From Achromobacter sp. Root83 (GTDB lineage Bacteria; Pseudomonadota; Gammaproteobacteria; Burkholderiales; Burkholderiaceae_B), in assembly GCF_001428845.1 (NCBI RefSeq), contig NZ_LMIU01000011.1, positions 1 through 47,896 on the forward strand: a DNA stretch of 47,896 nucleotides, read 5' to 3'. This document shows positions 39,877 to 47,713 of the stretch, piece after piece (within the stretch, counting starts at the first letter, position 1; the number at the start of each line of letters is the position of its first letter). A model generated the notes under the pieces. That model saw only the letters and a list, made by a program, of their open reading frames with translations. It had not been told where the DNA came from and made no database searches. Both the position numbers and the translations under genes were made by a program.

Positions 39877-40985
39877 GCCAGCTCCTCCAGTATGGCCAAC
39901 TGCTCGGCCGTGTCGCCCAGCAACTGATCCACCACGGTCAGGCGCTTGAAATAGTCGCCCACCTCCAATTCGTCCGTCATGCCCATGCCGCCGTGCAGTT
40001 GCACCGCCAGCTGCGCCACCAGCCGGCCGGCCCGCGCGGCCTCCAGCTTGGCCGACGCGATCATGCGGCGGCGCTGCGCGGCGTCGGGTTCGGTCAGGGC
40101 CGCCACCGCCACGTAGGCCATCGACAGCGCCAGCTCCTTGGCCACCAGCATCTCGGCCAGGCGGTGCTGCAAGGCCTGGAAGGACGCCAGCGGCTGGCCG
40201 AACTGCTTGCGCGTCTTCAGGTATTCCACCGTGATTTCCAGCAAGCGCTCCATGGCGCCCGCCGCATGCGCGCACAGTGCCGCCGTGCCCCACTGCAAAG
40301 CGTGGGCCAGGGCCTGGTCGGCGGCTTCGCCCTCGGCCAGCAAGGCCTCGGGCGGCAGGCCGACCGCGTCCATGTCCAGCCGCGCGCAGCGCGCGCCATC
40401 CAAGGTGGGCGTGTCCGTGACGCGCACGCCGCCCGCGTCCGCCGGCACCGCCAGCAGCACGGTCTGCCCTTGAGGACCGCGCGCGCTCACCAGCCAGGCC
40501 GTGGCGGCGGCGCCATGCCAGACCAGATGCTTGGCGCCGCTGAGCCACCAGCCCTCGGCGGTCCGCGCGGCGCGGCAGTCCAGCGGGTCCGTGTCGTAGC
40601 GGCGCCCGGGTTCCTGGTAGGCCACGCTGACGATGGCCTCGCCCGACGCAATGGCCGGCAGCCAGAGGCCACGCGCCGCGCCGCCGCAAGCGTCGATCAG
40701 CGCCGCGCCCATGACCGCGCTGGGGATGACCGGTTCGGACACGAGCCCGCGGCCCAGTTCGGCGTGCACCGGCAGCAGGCTGGCCGGCACTTCGCCGAAA
40801 CCGCCGAAATCCTGGGAAATGTTCAGGCCGAGCACGCCCAGTTCAGCCAGCGCGCCCCAGGCTTGCGCGTCGAGCCTGCCGGCGGCCTGACGGGCGCGGC
40901 GCTGGGGGAAAGTCCATGCCTGGTCCACCAGGCGGCGCAGGCTGTCGGCCAGCATGCGCTGTTCTTCGGTATAGAGGAAATCCAT
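39873..40985 (-). CDS. Acyl-CoA dehydrogenase, small partner of a heteromeric pair
   Basis: A 370-residue acyl-CoA dehydrogenase-fold protein starting MDFLYTEEQRMLADSLRRLV. The C-terminal flavin region reads VQLHGGMGMTDELEVGDYFKRL. It lacks the YEGT-type motif near the C-terminus and ends QLLGDTAEQLAILEELA. This matches the non-catalytic or second subunit of paired dehydrogenases such as pimeloyl-CoA dehydrogenase and the steroid side-chain enzymes. The larger partner lies 32 bp upstream. The start ATG 40985 is preceded by AGGAA, and the stop overlaps the hydratase gene start. Confidence 0.88.
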   Translation of the reverse strand: MDFLYTEEQRMLADSLRRLVDQAWTFPQRRARQAAGRLDAQAWGALAELGVLGLNISQDFGGFGEVPASLLPVHAELGRGLVSEPVIPSAVMGAALIDACGGAARGLWLPAIASGEAIVSVAYQEPGRRYDTDPLDCRAARTAEGWWLSGAKHLVWHGAAATAWLVSARGPQGQTVLLAVPADAGGVRVTDTPTLDGARCARLDMDAVGLPPEALLAEGEAADQALAHALQWGTAALCAHAAGAMERLLEITVEYLKTRKQFGQPLASFQALQHRLAEMLVAKELALSMAYVAVAALTEPDAAQRRRMIASAKLEAARAGRLVAQLAVQLHGGMGMTDELEVGDYFKRLTVVDQLLGDTAEQLAILEELA

Positions 40986-41017
40986 GCGTCGTGTTCCTGT
41001 CGGGTTGCACACCGGGC

Positions 41018-42208
41018 CTACAGGCCCAGCACCAGGCGGGCGATGATGCCCTTCTGCACTTCGGTCGTGCCGCCGTAGATCGAGGTCTTGCGCATATCGG
41101 CGTAGCCCGCGCCCGCGGCGGCCGCCATCTCGGGCCCGGGTCCGTGGAAATCGTTGCCGGCCTGCAGCCAGTCCGGGTCGTAGGGCCAGGCGTCCGGTCC
41201 GGCGATCTCCATCTGCAGCATGGCCAGGTCCTGCTGGATCTCGGACCCGCGGATCTTCAGCACCGAGGCCTCCGGGCCCGGTGCGCCATCGTTGCTGGAC
41301 GCCACGCGCAGCAGCAGCATCTCCAGCGCCATGATGTCCACCTCGATACGCGAGATGCGGTCGCGCAGGCGGCTGTCCGCCAGCAGGGGCCTGCCATGCG
41401 ACTGCGCGCGCGCCGCCATGGTCTTCAGGATGCCCAGCTCGCGGTGGCAATGGCCCAGGCCGGCGATGCCGGTGCGTTCATGGCCGAGCAGATACTTGGC
41501 GTAGGTCCAGCCCTGGTTCTCTTCGCCCACCAGATTGGCCGCCGGCACGCGCACGTCTTCAAGCCAGACCTCGTTGACATCGTGGCCGCCGTCCAGCGTG
41601 CGGATTGGGCGCACGGTGACGCCCGGGGAGCGCATGTCCAGCAGCAGCATCGAGATGCCGCGTTGCGCGCGCGCATCCGGATCGGTGCGCGCCAGGCAGA
41701 ACATCCAGTCGGCGTATTGCGCCAGCGTGGTCCAGGTCTTCTGGCCGTTGACCACGTAGTCGTCGCCATCGCGCACGGCGCGCGTTTTCAGCGACGCCAG
41801 ATCGGACCCGGAACCCGGCTCGGAATAGCCCTGGCACCACCAGTCCTCCACCCGCAGCATGCGCGGCAGCAGACGGGCCTGCTGGTCGGCGCTGCCGTAC
41901 TTCATCAGCACCGGGCCGATCATGGACAGGCCGAAGGGCAGCAGGCGCGGCGCGCCCGCCTTGAAGCATTCCACTTCGAAGATCAGGCGCTGCAGCGCAT
42001 TCCATCCGGTGCCGCCGTGCTCGACGGGCCAGTTCGGCGCGCCCCAGCCCTGATCGGTCAGGATGTTGTGCCAGCGCACGTAGTCGTCGCGTTCCAGCCG
42101 CTGATGACGCAGCACCTTGGCGCGGATATCGTCCGGCAGCTTGGCGGCGGCGAAGGCGCGCACCTCTTCACGGAATTGGCGCTCTTCCGGCGTCCAGGTC
42201 AGGTTCAT
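41018..42208 (-). CDS. Acyl-CoA dehydrogenase, large partner of a heteromeric pair
   Basis: A 396-residue acyl-CoA dehydrogenase starting MNLTWTPEERQFREEVRAF, like the pimeloyl-CoA dehydrogenase large subunit. The FAD and substrate segment is WCQGYSEPGSGSDLASLKT and the C-terminal active-site segment is SIYGGTTEVQKGIIARLVLG. The usual glutamate of YEGT is glycine here, so the catalytic base, if present, must come from another position, as in some sub-families. A strong AAGGAGGT ribosome site precedes ATG 42208. It is the first gene of a minus-strand operon and divergent from the DUF35-thiolase-ligase genes, probably one catabolic unit. Confidence 0.9.
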   Translation of the reverse strand: MNLTWTPEERQFREEVRAFAAAKLPDDIRAKVLRHQRLERDDYVRWHNILTDQGWGAPNWPVEHGGTGWNALQRLIFEVECFKAGAPRLLPFGLSMIGPVLMKYGSADQQARLLPRMLRVEDWWCQGYSEPGSGSDLASLKTRAVRDGDDYVVNGQKTWTTLAQYADWMFCLARTDPDARAQRGISMLLLDMRSPGVTVRPIRTLDGGHDVNEVWLEDVRVPAANLVGEENQGWTYAKYLLGHERTGIAGLGHCHRELGILKTMAARAQSHGRPLLADSRLRDRISRIEVDIMALEMLLLRVASSNDGAPGPEASVLKIRGSEIQQDLAMLQMEIAGPDAWPYDPDWLQAGNDFHGPGPEMAAAAGAGYADMRKTSIYGGTTEVQKGIIARLVLGL

Positions 42209-42448
42209 GGTCTACCTCCTTTGCCCGGTATCTAGCCACGGCCTGGACGCCCGGACAATCTGGCTCTTCCGAAGACGGGCTTCGCGCAGCGTGTAGGGCG
42301 CGGACCACTACAGGTTCGCAAAAGGCCTGCTTCAGCAATGAAGAATGGCCGAAGCGGCCCACACTGCCGACACTAGTGCCTGCCAACCCATGCGAGGTTC
42401 CTGTCCACAGGCCCTGGCATCCGTCATTCACTGGAATCCCATCGCATC

Positions 42449-42853
42449 ATGACTGTTCCCGATCAGCAGGAATCCGTGCCGCAGGGCGTCGAGGCGCAGT
42501 ACCGCCAGGCGCTCGACGACGGCAGGTTCCTTATCCAGCATTGCGGCGGCTGCGACCGCGCGGTGTTCTATCCCCGAATGATCTGCCCCCATTGCGGCGC
42601 GGACAAGCTTGCATGGACCGCGCCCGACGGGCGCGGCACCGTCTATTCCACCACCGTCGTGCGGCGCAAGCCCGACGCGGGCGGCGACTACAACGTGGCC
42701 CTGATCGACCTGCAGGAAGGTGTCCGGCTCATGAGCCGCGTGGAGGGCGTCGCGCCCGGTGCGGTGCATATCGGCATGGCGGTCCGCGCCCAGGTGGCCC
42801 GGCAGAACGGACAAGGACTGGTGGTGTTCGTACCCAACAAGGAGGCGCAATGA
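42449..42853 (+). CDS. DUF35 OB-fold / zinc-ribbon acyl-CoA-associated protein
   Basis: A 134-residue protein with an N-terminal rubredoxin-like zinc ribbon, cysteines at 32, 35, 46 and 49 (CGGC and CPHC), and a C-terminal OB fold (about residues 55-130). DUF35 proteins pair with thiolase-like proteins; in steroid side-chain degradation a DUF35 domain and Ltp2 form a retro-aldolase. That arrangement is reproduced here, since the stop overlaps the thiolase-like gene start as ATGA with AAGGAGG just before. It is probably a structural or acyl-CoA-binding partner, not an enzyme by itself. Confidence 0.9.
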   Translation: MTVPDQQESVPQGVEAQYRQALDDGRFLIQHCGGCDRAVFYPRMICPHCGADKLAWTAPDGRGTVYSTTVVRRKPDAGGDYNVALIDLQEGVRLMSRVEGVAPGAVHIGMAVRAQVARQNGQGLVVFVPNKEAQ

Positions 42854-44022
42854 CGCTGAACGATTTGCGCGGCGCCGTGGCGGTGGCCGGCGTGGGCCAC
42901 GCCGGCCTGGGCCAGGCCACGGGCTATACCGATATGGAAATCCTGGTGCAGGCGGCGCAACGCGCCGTGGCGGACGCGGGCCTGACGATGCGCGACATCG
43001 ACGGCATCTGCACGGCCAGCGTCGCCGCGCCCATGTGGGCCATGCCGGTGATCGAACACCTGGGCATCCGCCCCACCTTCATCGACAGCACCATGCTGGG
43101 CGGTTCCAGCTTCGTGGCGCACCTGCTGCCCGCGCTGCATGCGCTGGCCTCGGGCCAATGCGACGCGGTGCTGGTCTGCTACGGCAGCACCCAGCGCACG
43201 TCCACGCTGAGCCGCGCCGAGGTCGGGCGTGTGCGCAAGCAGTTCGATCCCCAGCCTTACGAAACCCCCTACGATCCGCTGAGCCCGCTGTCTTCCTATG
43301 CGCTGGCGGCGGCCCGCCACATGCATCAGTACGGGACGCGCCGCGAACATCTGGCGCAGGTGGCGCTGGCAGCCAACCAATGGGCGCAGTTGAATCCCGA
43401 GGCGCAACTGCGCGAACCCGCCACGCTGGATCAGATCCTGTCCGCCCGCATGGTGTCCGACCCCCTGAGCGTGCGCGACTGCTGCCTGGTCACCGACGGC
43501 GCGGGCGCCTATGTGCTGGTGCGCGCGGACCGCGCGCGCGACCTGCCCCGGCCGCCCGTCTATGTGCTGGGCAACGCCACGGCGGTGTGGAACCGGCAGA
43601 TTTCCTCGATGGAAGACCTGACCGTGACCGCCGCCGCCGAATCCGGCCGCCGCGCCTTCGACATGGCGGGCGTGGCGCCCAAGGACATCGACGTCGTGGA
43701 GCTGTACGACGCCTTCACCATCAACACCCTGCTCTTCCTGGAGGACCTGGGTTTCTGCGCCAAGGGCGAAAGCAAGGATTTCATCGCGGACGGCGCCATC
43801 GCCCCCGGCGGCAGGCTGCCCGTCAACACCAATGGCGGCGGCCTGTGCTGCGTGCATCCAGGCATGTACGGCGTTTTCATCATGATCGAAGCCGTGCGCC
43901 AATTGCGCGGCGAAGGCGGCGCACGCCAGGTCGGCGGCGCGCAGCTCGCGCTCGTGCATGGCAACGGCGGCACGCTGTCCAGCCAATCCACCGCAATCCT
44001 GGGCACCCAGGCGACGCTTTGA
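42850..44022 (+). CDS. Thiolase-like lipid-transfer / retro-aldolase family protein
   Basis: A 390-residue thiolase-fold protein. Where thiolases carry the nucleophilic cysteine after the first 80 residues, this sequence reads STMLGGSSFVAHL (about 80-92), without cysteine. The C-terminal block NTNGGGLCCVHPGMYG keeps the His-Pro-Gly region. Loss of the first cysteine is typical of SCP-x/Ltp2-like proteins, some of which act as retro-aldolases with a DUF35 partner, and such a partner overlaps its start. It would release a C2 or C3 unit from a beta-hydroxyacyl-CoA, by inference. A ligase gene starts 17 bp downstream. Confidence 0.88.
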   Translation: MTLNDLRGAVAVAGVGHAGLGQATGYTDMEILVQAAQRAVADAGLTMRDIDGICTASVAAPMWAMPVIEHLGIRPTFIDSTMLGGSSFVAHLLPALHALASGQCDAVLVCYGSTQRTSTLSRAEVGRVRKQFDPQPYETPYDPLSPLSSYALAAARHMHQYGTRREHLAQVALAANQWAQLNPEAQLREPATLDQILSARMVSDPLSVRDCCLVTDGAGAYVLVRADRARDLPRPPVYVLGNATAVWNRQISSMEDLTVTAAAESGRRAFDMAGVAPKDIDVVELYDAFTINTLLFLEDLGFCAKGESKDFIADGAIAPGGRLPVNTNGGGLCCVHPGMYGVFIMIEAVRQLRGEGGARQVGGAQLALVHGNGGTLSSQSTAILGTQATL

Positions 44023-44039
44023 TTCGTACGGCAACTTCG

Positions 44040-45560
44040 ATGTCTCACGCAGAATCCCACACCCGCATCCATGATGTGCTCGCATCGCAGGCGCGCCGGC
44101 AGCCCGGCGCCATCTGCCTGTACGAAGAAGGCGGCGGCACGCTGAGCTACGCGCAACTGTGGCAGCGCGTGCAGGACGTGGCCGGCTGGCTGCGGGACCA
44201 GGGCGTGCATCCCGGCCACCGCGTGATGATGGTGGGCGAGAACTGCTCGGCCATGATCGCGGCGCTGTTCGGATGCAGCCTGGCGGGCGCTTGGCCCGTG
44301 GGCGTGAACGCCCGCCTGTCGGCGCGCGAGACGGACACCATCCGTCAGCATGCGCAGCCTGAACTGCTGCTGTACACCACGGGCATCTCGCCCTCGGCGG
44401 CCGCCCATGCCGACGCCGCCGGCGCTGCTGACGCGGATCCGGCCGTCTGGGGGCCTGGCGTGCAGGCCGTGCGCGCGTCCCGGCCGACGCAGGCGGAAGC
44501 CGGCGAACTGGCGGCGGAAGTGGCCACCGTGATCTATACGTCGGGCACCACGGGCGCGCCCAAGGGCGTGATGGTGCCGCACCGGGGTCTGCTGCATTTT
44601 GCGCGGGTATCGGCGGAGTCGCGGCGCCTGGCGCCGCATGACATCGGCTATGCCGCGCTGCCCATGTCGCACATCTTTGGCATCGCGACCGTGCTGATGG
44701 CCACGCTGCACGCGGGCGCCAGCCTGGTGCTGCGCAGCCGTTTCGATGCGGCCGACGCCTTCAAGGCGCTGGAGCATCCAGGCGTCAGCATCCTGCAGGG
44801 CGTGCCGACCATGTTCAGCCGCATGATGGCCGTGGCCCCCCCGCGCGCGGAACTGCGCGCGCCCGCCCTGCGCTATCTCTACACCGGCGGCGCGGCGCTC
44901 GACCCGACATTGAAGCGCGATGCGCAGCGCTACTTCGGCGTGCCGATGCATCACGGCTACGGCATCACGGAGTACGCCGGCTCCATGTTCGTCACCGACA
45001 TCGATGCGCCGCGCGACGATTGTTCCGCAGGCCATGCCGTTGACGGCGTGGAAATACGCATCGGTAGCCCCGATGCCGGCGTACCCGTGCCTGGCGAACG
45101 CGGCGGCATCCTGATCCGGGGCCCCGGCGTGATGCTTGGCTACTACCGCAGCCCCGAGCAAACCGCGCAGGCGCTGCTGCCCGGCGGCTGGCTCGACACG
45201 GGCGATATCGGCTTTGTCGACGCCGGAGGCGCGCTGTTCATCTCGGGACGTTCCAAGGACCTGATCATCCGCTCTGGGTTCAACGTCTATCCGATCGAGG
45301 TCGAGTCGGTGATCAACGCGTTCCCGGGCGTGCGCCTGTCGGCGGTGGTGGGCCGTGGCACCGCCGACCAGAACGAAGAGGTCATCGCTTTCGTCGAGCC
45401 CCTGCCCGGCGCCACGATCGACATCAACCTGCTGATGCTGCATCTGCGCGCGCAGTTGGCGCCGTACAAGCGGCCGGCGCGTATCGTCCCCATCGACACG
45501 ATCCCCACCACGGTCAGCGGAAAGATCTTGAAGCAACCCCTGAAAGAAAGGCTGGCGTAG
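44040..45560 (+). CDS. AMP-dependent acyl-CoA synthetase/ligase
   Basis: A 506-residue ANL-superfamily ligase forming an acyl-AMP then an acyl-CoA. The P-loop-like motif is IYTSGTTGAPKGVMVPH, the A5 motif is YGITEYAG, the hinge region is LDTGDIGFVDAGGALFISGR, and the C-terminal catalytic lysine lies in PTTVSGKILKQPLK. The class fits medium, long-chain or aryl acids; the substrate is not evident. It lies directly downstream of the DUF35/thiolase-like pair and upstream of a Bug receptor, suggesting uptake and CoA activation of the same acid. ATG 44040 is the plausible start. Confidence 0.92.
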   Translation: MSHAESHTRIHDVLASQARRQPGAICLYEEGGGTLSYAQLWQRVQDVAGWLRDQGVHPGHRVMMVGENCSAMIAALFGCSLAGAWPVGVNARLSARETDTIRQHAQPELLLYTTGISPSAAAHADAAGAADADPAVWGPGVQAVRASRPTQAEAGELAAEVATVIYTSGTTGAPKGVMVPHRGLLHFARVSAESRRLAPHDIGYAALPMSHIFGIATVLMATLHAGASLVLRSRFDAADAFKALEHPGVSILQGVPTMFSRMMAVAPPRAELRAPALRYLYTGGAALDPTLKRDAQRYFGVPMHHGYGITEYAGSMFVTDIDAPRDDCSAGHAVDGVEIRIGSPDAGVPVPGERGGILIRGPGVMLGYYRSPEQTAQALLPGGWLDTGDIGFVDAGGALFISGRSKDLIIRSGFNVYPIEVESVINAFPGVRLSAVVGRGTADQNEEVIAFVEPLPGATIDINLLMLHLRAQLAPYKRPARIVPIDTIPTTVSGKILKQPLKERLA

Positions 45561-45616
45561 GCGCGGACAGACGTTCCGCTCCACGACCCGCCACTCATGC
45601 ACAAGGAGACAAGAGC

Positions 45617-46591
45617 GTGAACATCAAGAACCTGTTTGCCGCGGCGACCGCCGTTGCCGCACTGGCCACCACCCACGGCGCGTGGGCGGAAGGCTATCCG
45701 GAACGTCCCATCCGCCTGCTGGTGGGCTATGCCCCGGGCGGCCCCGTGGACACCACGGCCCGCGTCTTCGCCAAGTATCTGGGCGACAAGCTGGGCCAGA
45801 CGGTGGTGGTGGAAAACCGCGCGGGCGCCAGCGGCATGATTGCGTCGGACGCCACCGCGAAGGCCGCGCCCGACGGTTACTTGCTGGGCTTCGCGGCCAG
45901 TCCGACCCTGACCATGTCGCCGCTGGTGCAGCGCAGTACGCTGTTCGATCCGCGCAAGGATTTTTCATTGATCGGGCTAGTGGTGGACTATGCCAATGTG
46001 CTGCTGATCGGTCCGCAGATTCCGGCCAAGAATGTGGAGGAGCTGGTCGGTTATGCGCGTTCGCATCCCGACGCCGTGTCGTTCGGGTCGGCGGGCATCG
46101 GGGCATCCAATCACCTGTCCGCGGAGCTGCTGAAGAAGCAGTCGGAAGCCGCGATGCTGCATGTGCCCTATCGCGGCAACTCGCCGGCCATGATGGACGT
46201 GATCAGCGGCAAGGTGACGTTCATGTTCGACATCACCAGCACGGCCATCCCTTTCATCAAGAGCGGCAAGGCGCGCGCGCTGGCTGTCACCTCGAAGACG
46301 CGCAACCCTGAATTGCCGGACGTGCCGACGATGATCGAAGCCGGCATGAAGGACTATGAAGTGGTGGGCTGGTATGCGCTGGTGGGCCCGAAGAAGCTGC
46401 CCGATGCGGTGTCGGCGCGCCTGACGCGCGCGCTGGGCGAGGTGTCGAAGGACCCCGCTTTCCGCCAGGCGATGACAGAGGGCGGGTACGCCATCAATAC
46501 CGGCGATTCCGCGGCCCTGCAAAGCCGCATCGACCGCGAGTATGCGCTTTGGTCGGACGTGATCCAAAGCGCCAACATTCAGGCCAACTGA
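45617..46591 (+). CDS. Bug/TctC-family tripartite tricarboxylate-type binding protein
   Basis: Third Bug receptor in the window, 324 residues. A signal peptide (about residues 1-23, ending GAWA) is followed by IRLLVGYAPGGPVDTTARVF and VVENRAGASGMIASDATA, the family's ligand-binding loops. The start is GTG at 45617 with AAGGAGA nine bases upstream. It follows the ligase by 56 bp and precedes a nitronate monooxygenase-like gene by 19 bp, so it probably supplies the substrate of this catabolic cluster. No TctAB membrane genes are near. Confidence 0.92.
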   Translation: MNIKNLFAAATAVAALATTHGAWAEGYPERPIRLLVGYAPGGPVDTTARVFAKYLGDKLGQTVVVENRAGASGMIASDATAKAAPDGYLLGFAASPTLTMSPLVQRSTLFDPRKDFSLIGLVVDYANVLLIGPQIPAKNVEELVGYARSHPDAVSFGSAGIGASNHLSAELLKKQSEAAMLHVPYRGNSPAMMDVISGKVTFMFDITSTAIPFIKSGKARALAVTSKTRNPELPDVPTMIEAGMKDYEVVGWYALVGPKKLPDAVSARLTRALGEVSKDPAFRQAMTEGGYAINTGDSAALQSRIDREYALWSDVIQSANIQAN

Positions 46592-46610
46592 TCCTCACCG
46601 GAGCCCCACG

Positions 46611-47576
46611 ATGAATCCTCCGCTTGCGCTGCACGCCCAGACCCGATTGCCAGTCATCGGCGCCCCTATGTTCCTGGTCTCGGGGCCGCAATTGGTGGTG
46701 GCGCAATGCGCGGCGGGGATCATCGGCACGTTTCCGTCGCTCAATGCCCGTCCGCAGGAGCGGCTGCACGACTGGATTACCCGCATCGAGGAGGGTCTGG
46801 CGGCGAAGCGCAAGGCCGATCCGGACGCCAAGGTGGCGCCGTACGGGGTGAATCTGATCGTCCATCCCAGCAATGAACGCTGGCAGGGCGATCTGGCGAT
46901 CTGCGCCGAGCGGCGCGTGCCGCTCATCATTACTTCGCTGCAGGCGCCGGAGGCGGTGGTGAAGGCGGTGCATCCATACGGAGGTCTGGTCTATCACGAT
47001 GTGACGAACGTGCGGCATGCGAAGCGGGCGCTGGACGCGGGGGTTGATGGGCTGATCCTGGTGGCGGCTGGCGCGGGCGGCCATGCGGGGCAGGTCAATC
47101 CGATCGCGCTGGTGAATGAGATCCGCGCGTTCTATGACGGGCCGCTGGCGCTGTCGGGTTGCATCAGCCACGGCAAGGACATTCTGGCGGCGCAGATCCT
47201 GGGCTGCGATTTTGCGTATATGGGCACGCGTTTTATCGCGACGCAGGAGTCGCTGGCGAACGAGGCGTATCGGGAGATGGTGCTGGAGGCACAGGCGGCG
47301 GATGTGACCTATACGCCGTATTTCTCGGGCGTGCCGGCGAACTATCTGTCGGCCAGTATCCGGGCGGCGGGGCTGGATCCTCTGGTGCTGGCGAAAGGGG
47401 GCGAGGCGCCGCCGGCGAATATGGACAAGAGTTCGCGGCCGAAGGCTTGGAAGGATGTTTGGAGCGCGGGGCAGGGAGTGGGGGCCGCGCAGGAGATCTT
47501 GGCTGTGGGGACGTTGGTGGAGCAGCTGTTGGTGGAGTATTTGGGGGCTCGGGAGGGGGTGGGTCGGGCGGGGTGA
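46611..47576 (+). CDS. Nitronate monooxygenase-like FMN protein
   Basis: A 321-residue TIM-barrel FMN protein of the nitronate monooxygenase / enoyl-ACP reductase II-like family. GAPMFLVSGPQLVVAQCA begins the barrel, AAGAGGHAGQVNPIALV has the conserved histidine, and ALSGCISHGKDILAAQILG with AYMGTRF binds the FMN phosphate. Many genomic members have unknown substrates, so nitronate oxidation is not assured. Codon use drifts along the gene: the last about 45 codons favour G and T at third positions over C, unlike every other gene here, and the stop lies within a G-rich run. Confidence 0.88.
   Translation: MNPPLALHAQTRLPVIGAPMFLVSGPQLVVAQCAAGIIGTFPSLNARPQERLHDWITRIEEGLAAKRKADPDAKVAPYGVNLIVHPSNERWQGDLAICAERRVPLIITSLQAPEAVVKAVHPYGGLVYHDVTNVRHAKRALDAGVDGLILVAAGAGGHAGQVNPIALVNEIRAFYDGPLALSGCISHGKDILAAQILGCDFAYMGTRFIATQESLANEAYREMVLEAQAADVTYTPYFSGVPANYLSASIRAAGLDPLVLAKGGEAPPANMDKSSRPKAWKDVWSAGQGVGAAQEILAVGTLVEQLLVEYLGAREGVGRAG
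47543..47573 (+). other. G-quadruplex-prone G-run cluster at the 3' end of the NMO gene
   Basis: At least six runs of three to five G residues occur within about 31 bases, separated by loops of one to three bases (CTC, A, T, TC, C), on the coding strand. This satisfies the common four-run quadruplex pattern with short loops. Because it is in the transcript's sense strand, both the displaced DNA strand and the mRNA could fold. Confidence 0.7.
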
Positions 47577-47585
47577 TTGGTTCGT

Positions 47586-47630
47586 GGTGTTTTAGTGTTT
47601 TGAAGTTTTGGTGTTTTGGTGTTTTGGTTC
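47586..47630 (+). repeat. G/T-only microsatellite-like repeat
   Basis: After the NMO stop the plus strand reads as imperfect GTGTTTTA/GTGTTTTGAA units, then about three copies of GTTTTGGT. It contains almost no C and little A, part of a strong G/T skew continuing to the IS. No gene is supported across 47577-47713. Confidence 0.65.
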
Positions 47631-47668
47631 GTTACTGCGGTATTGCTGGCGGGGGATGGAGTTTTTTT

Positions 47669-47713
47669 GACGCCTGGTATGGCGGGGGCCTGGGGGGTGC
47701 GGGGCTGCGATTG
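47669..47713. repeat. 45-bp repeat abutting the right IS copy
   Basis: Counterpart of 258-302, in the same orientation relative to its IS. GACGCCTGG at the outer edge and CGGGGCTGCGATTG at the IS edge are identical to the left copy, while the centre differs at about eight positions. The IS ends are identical but this flank is not, so the two parts have different histories. Confidence 0.6.
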
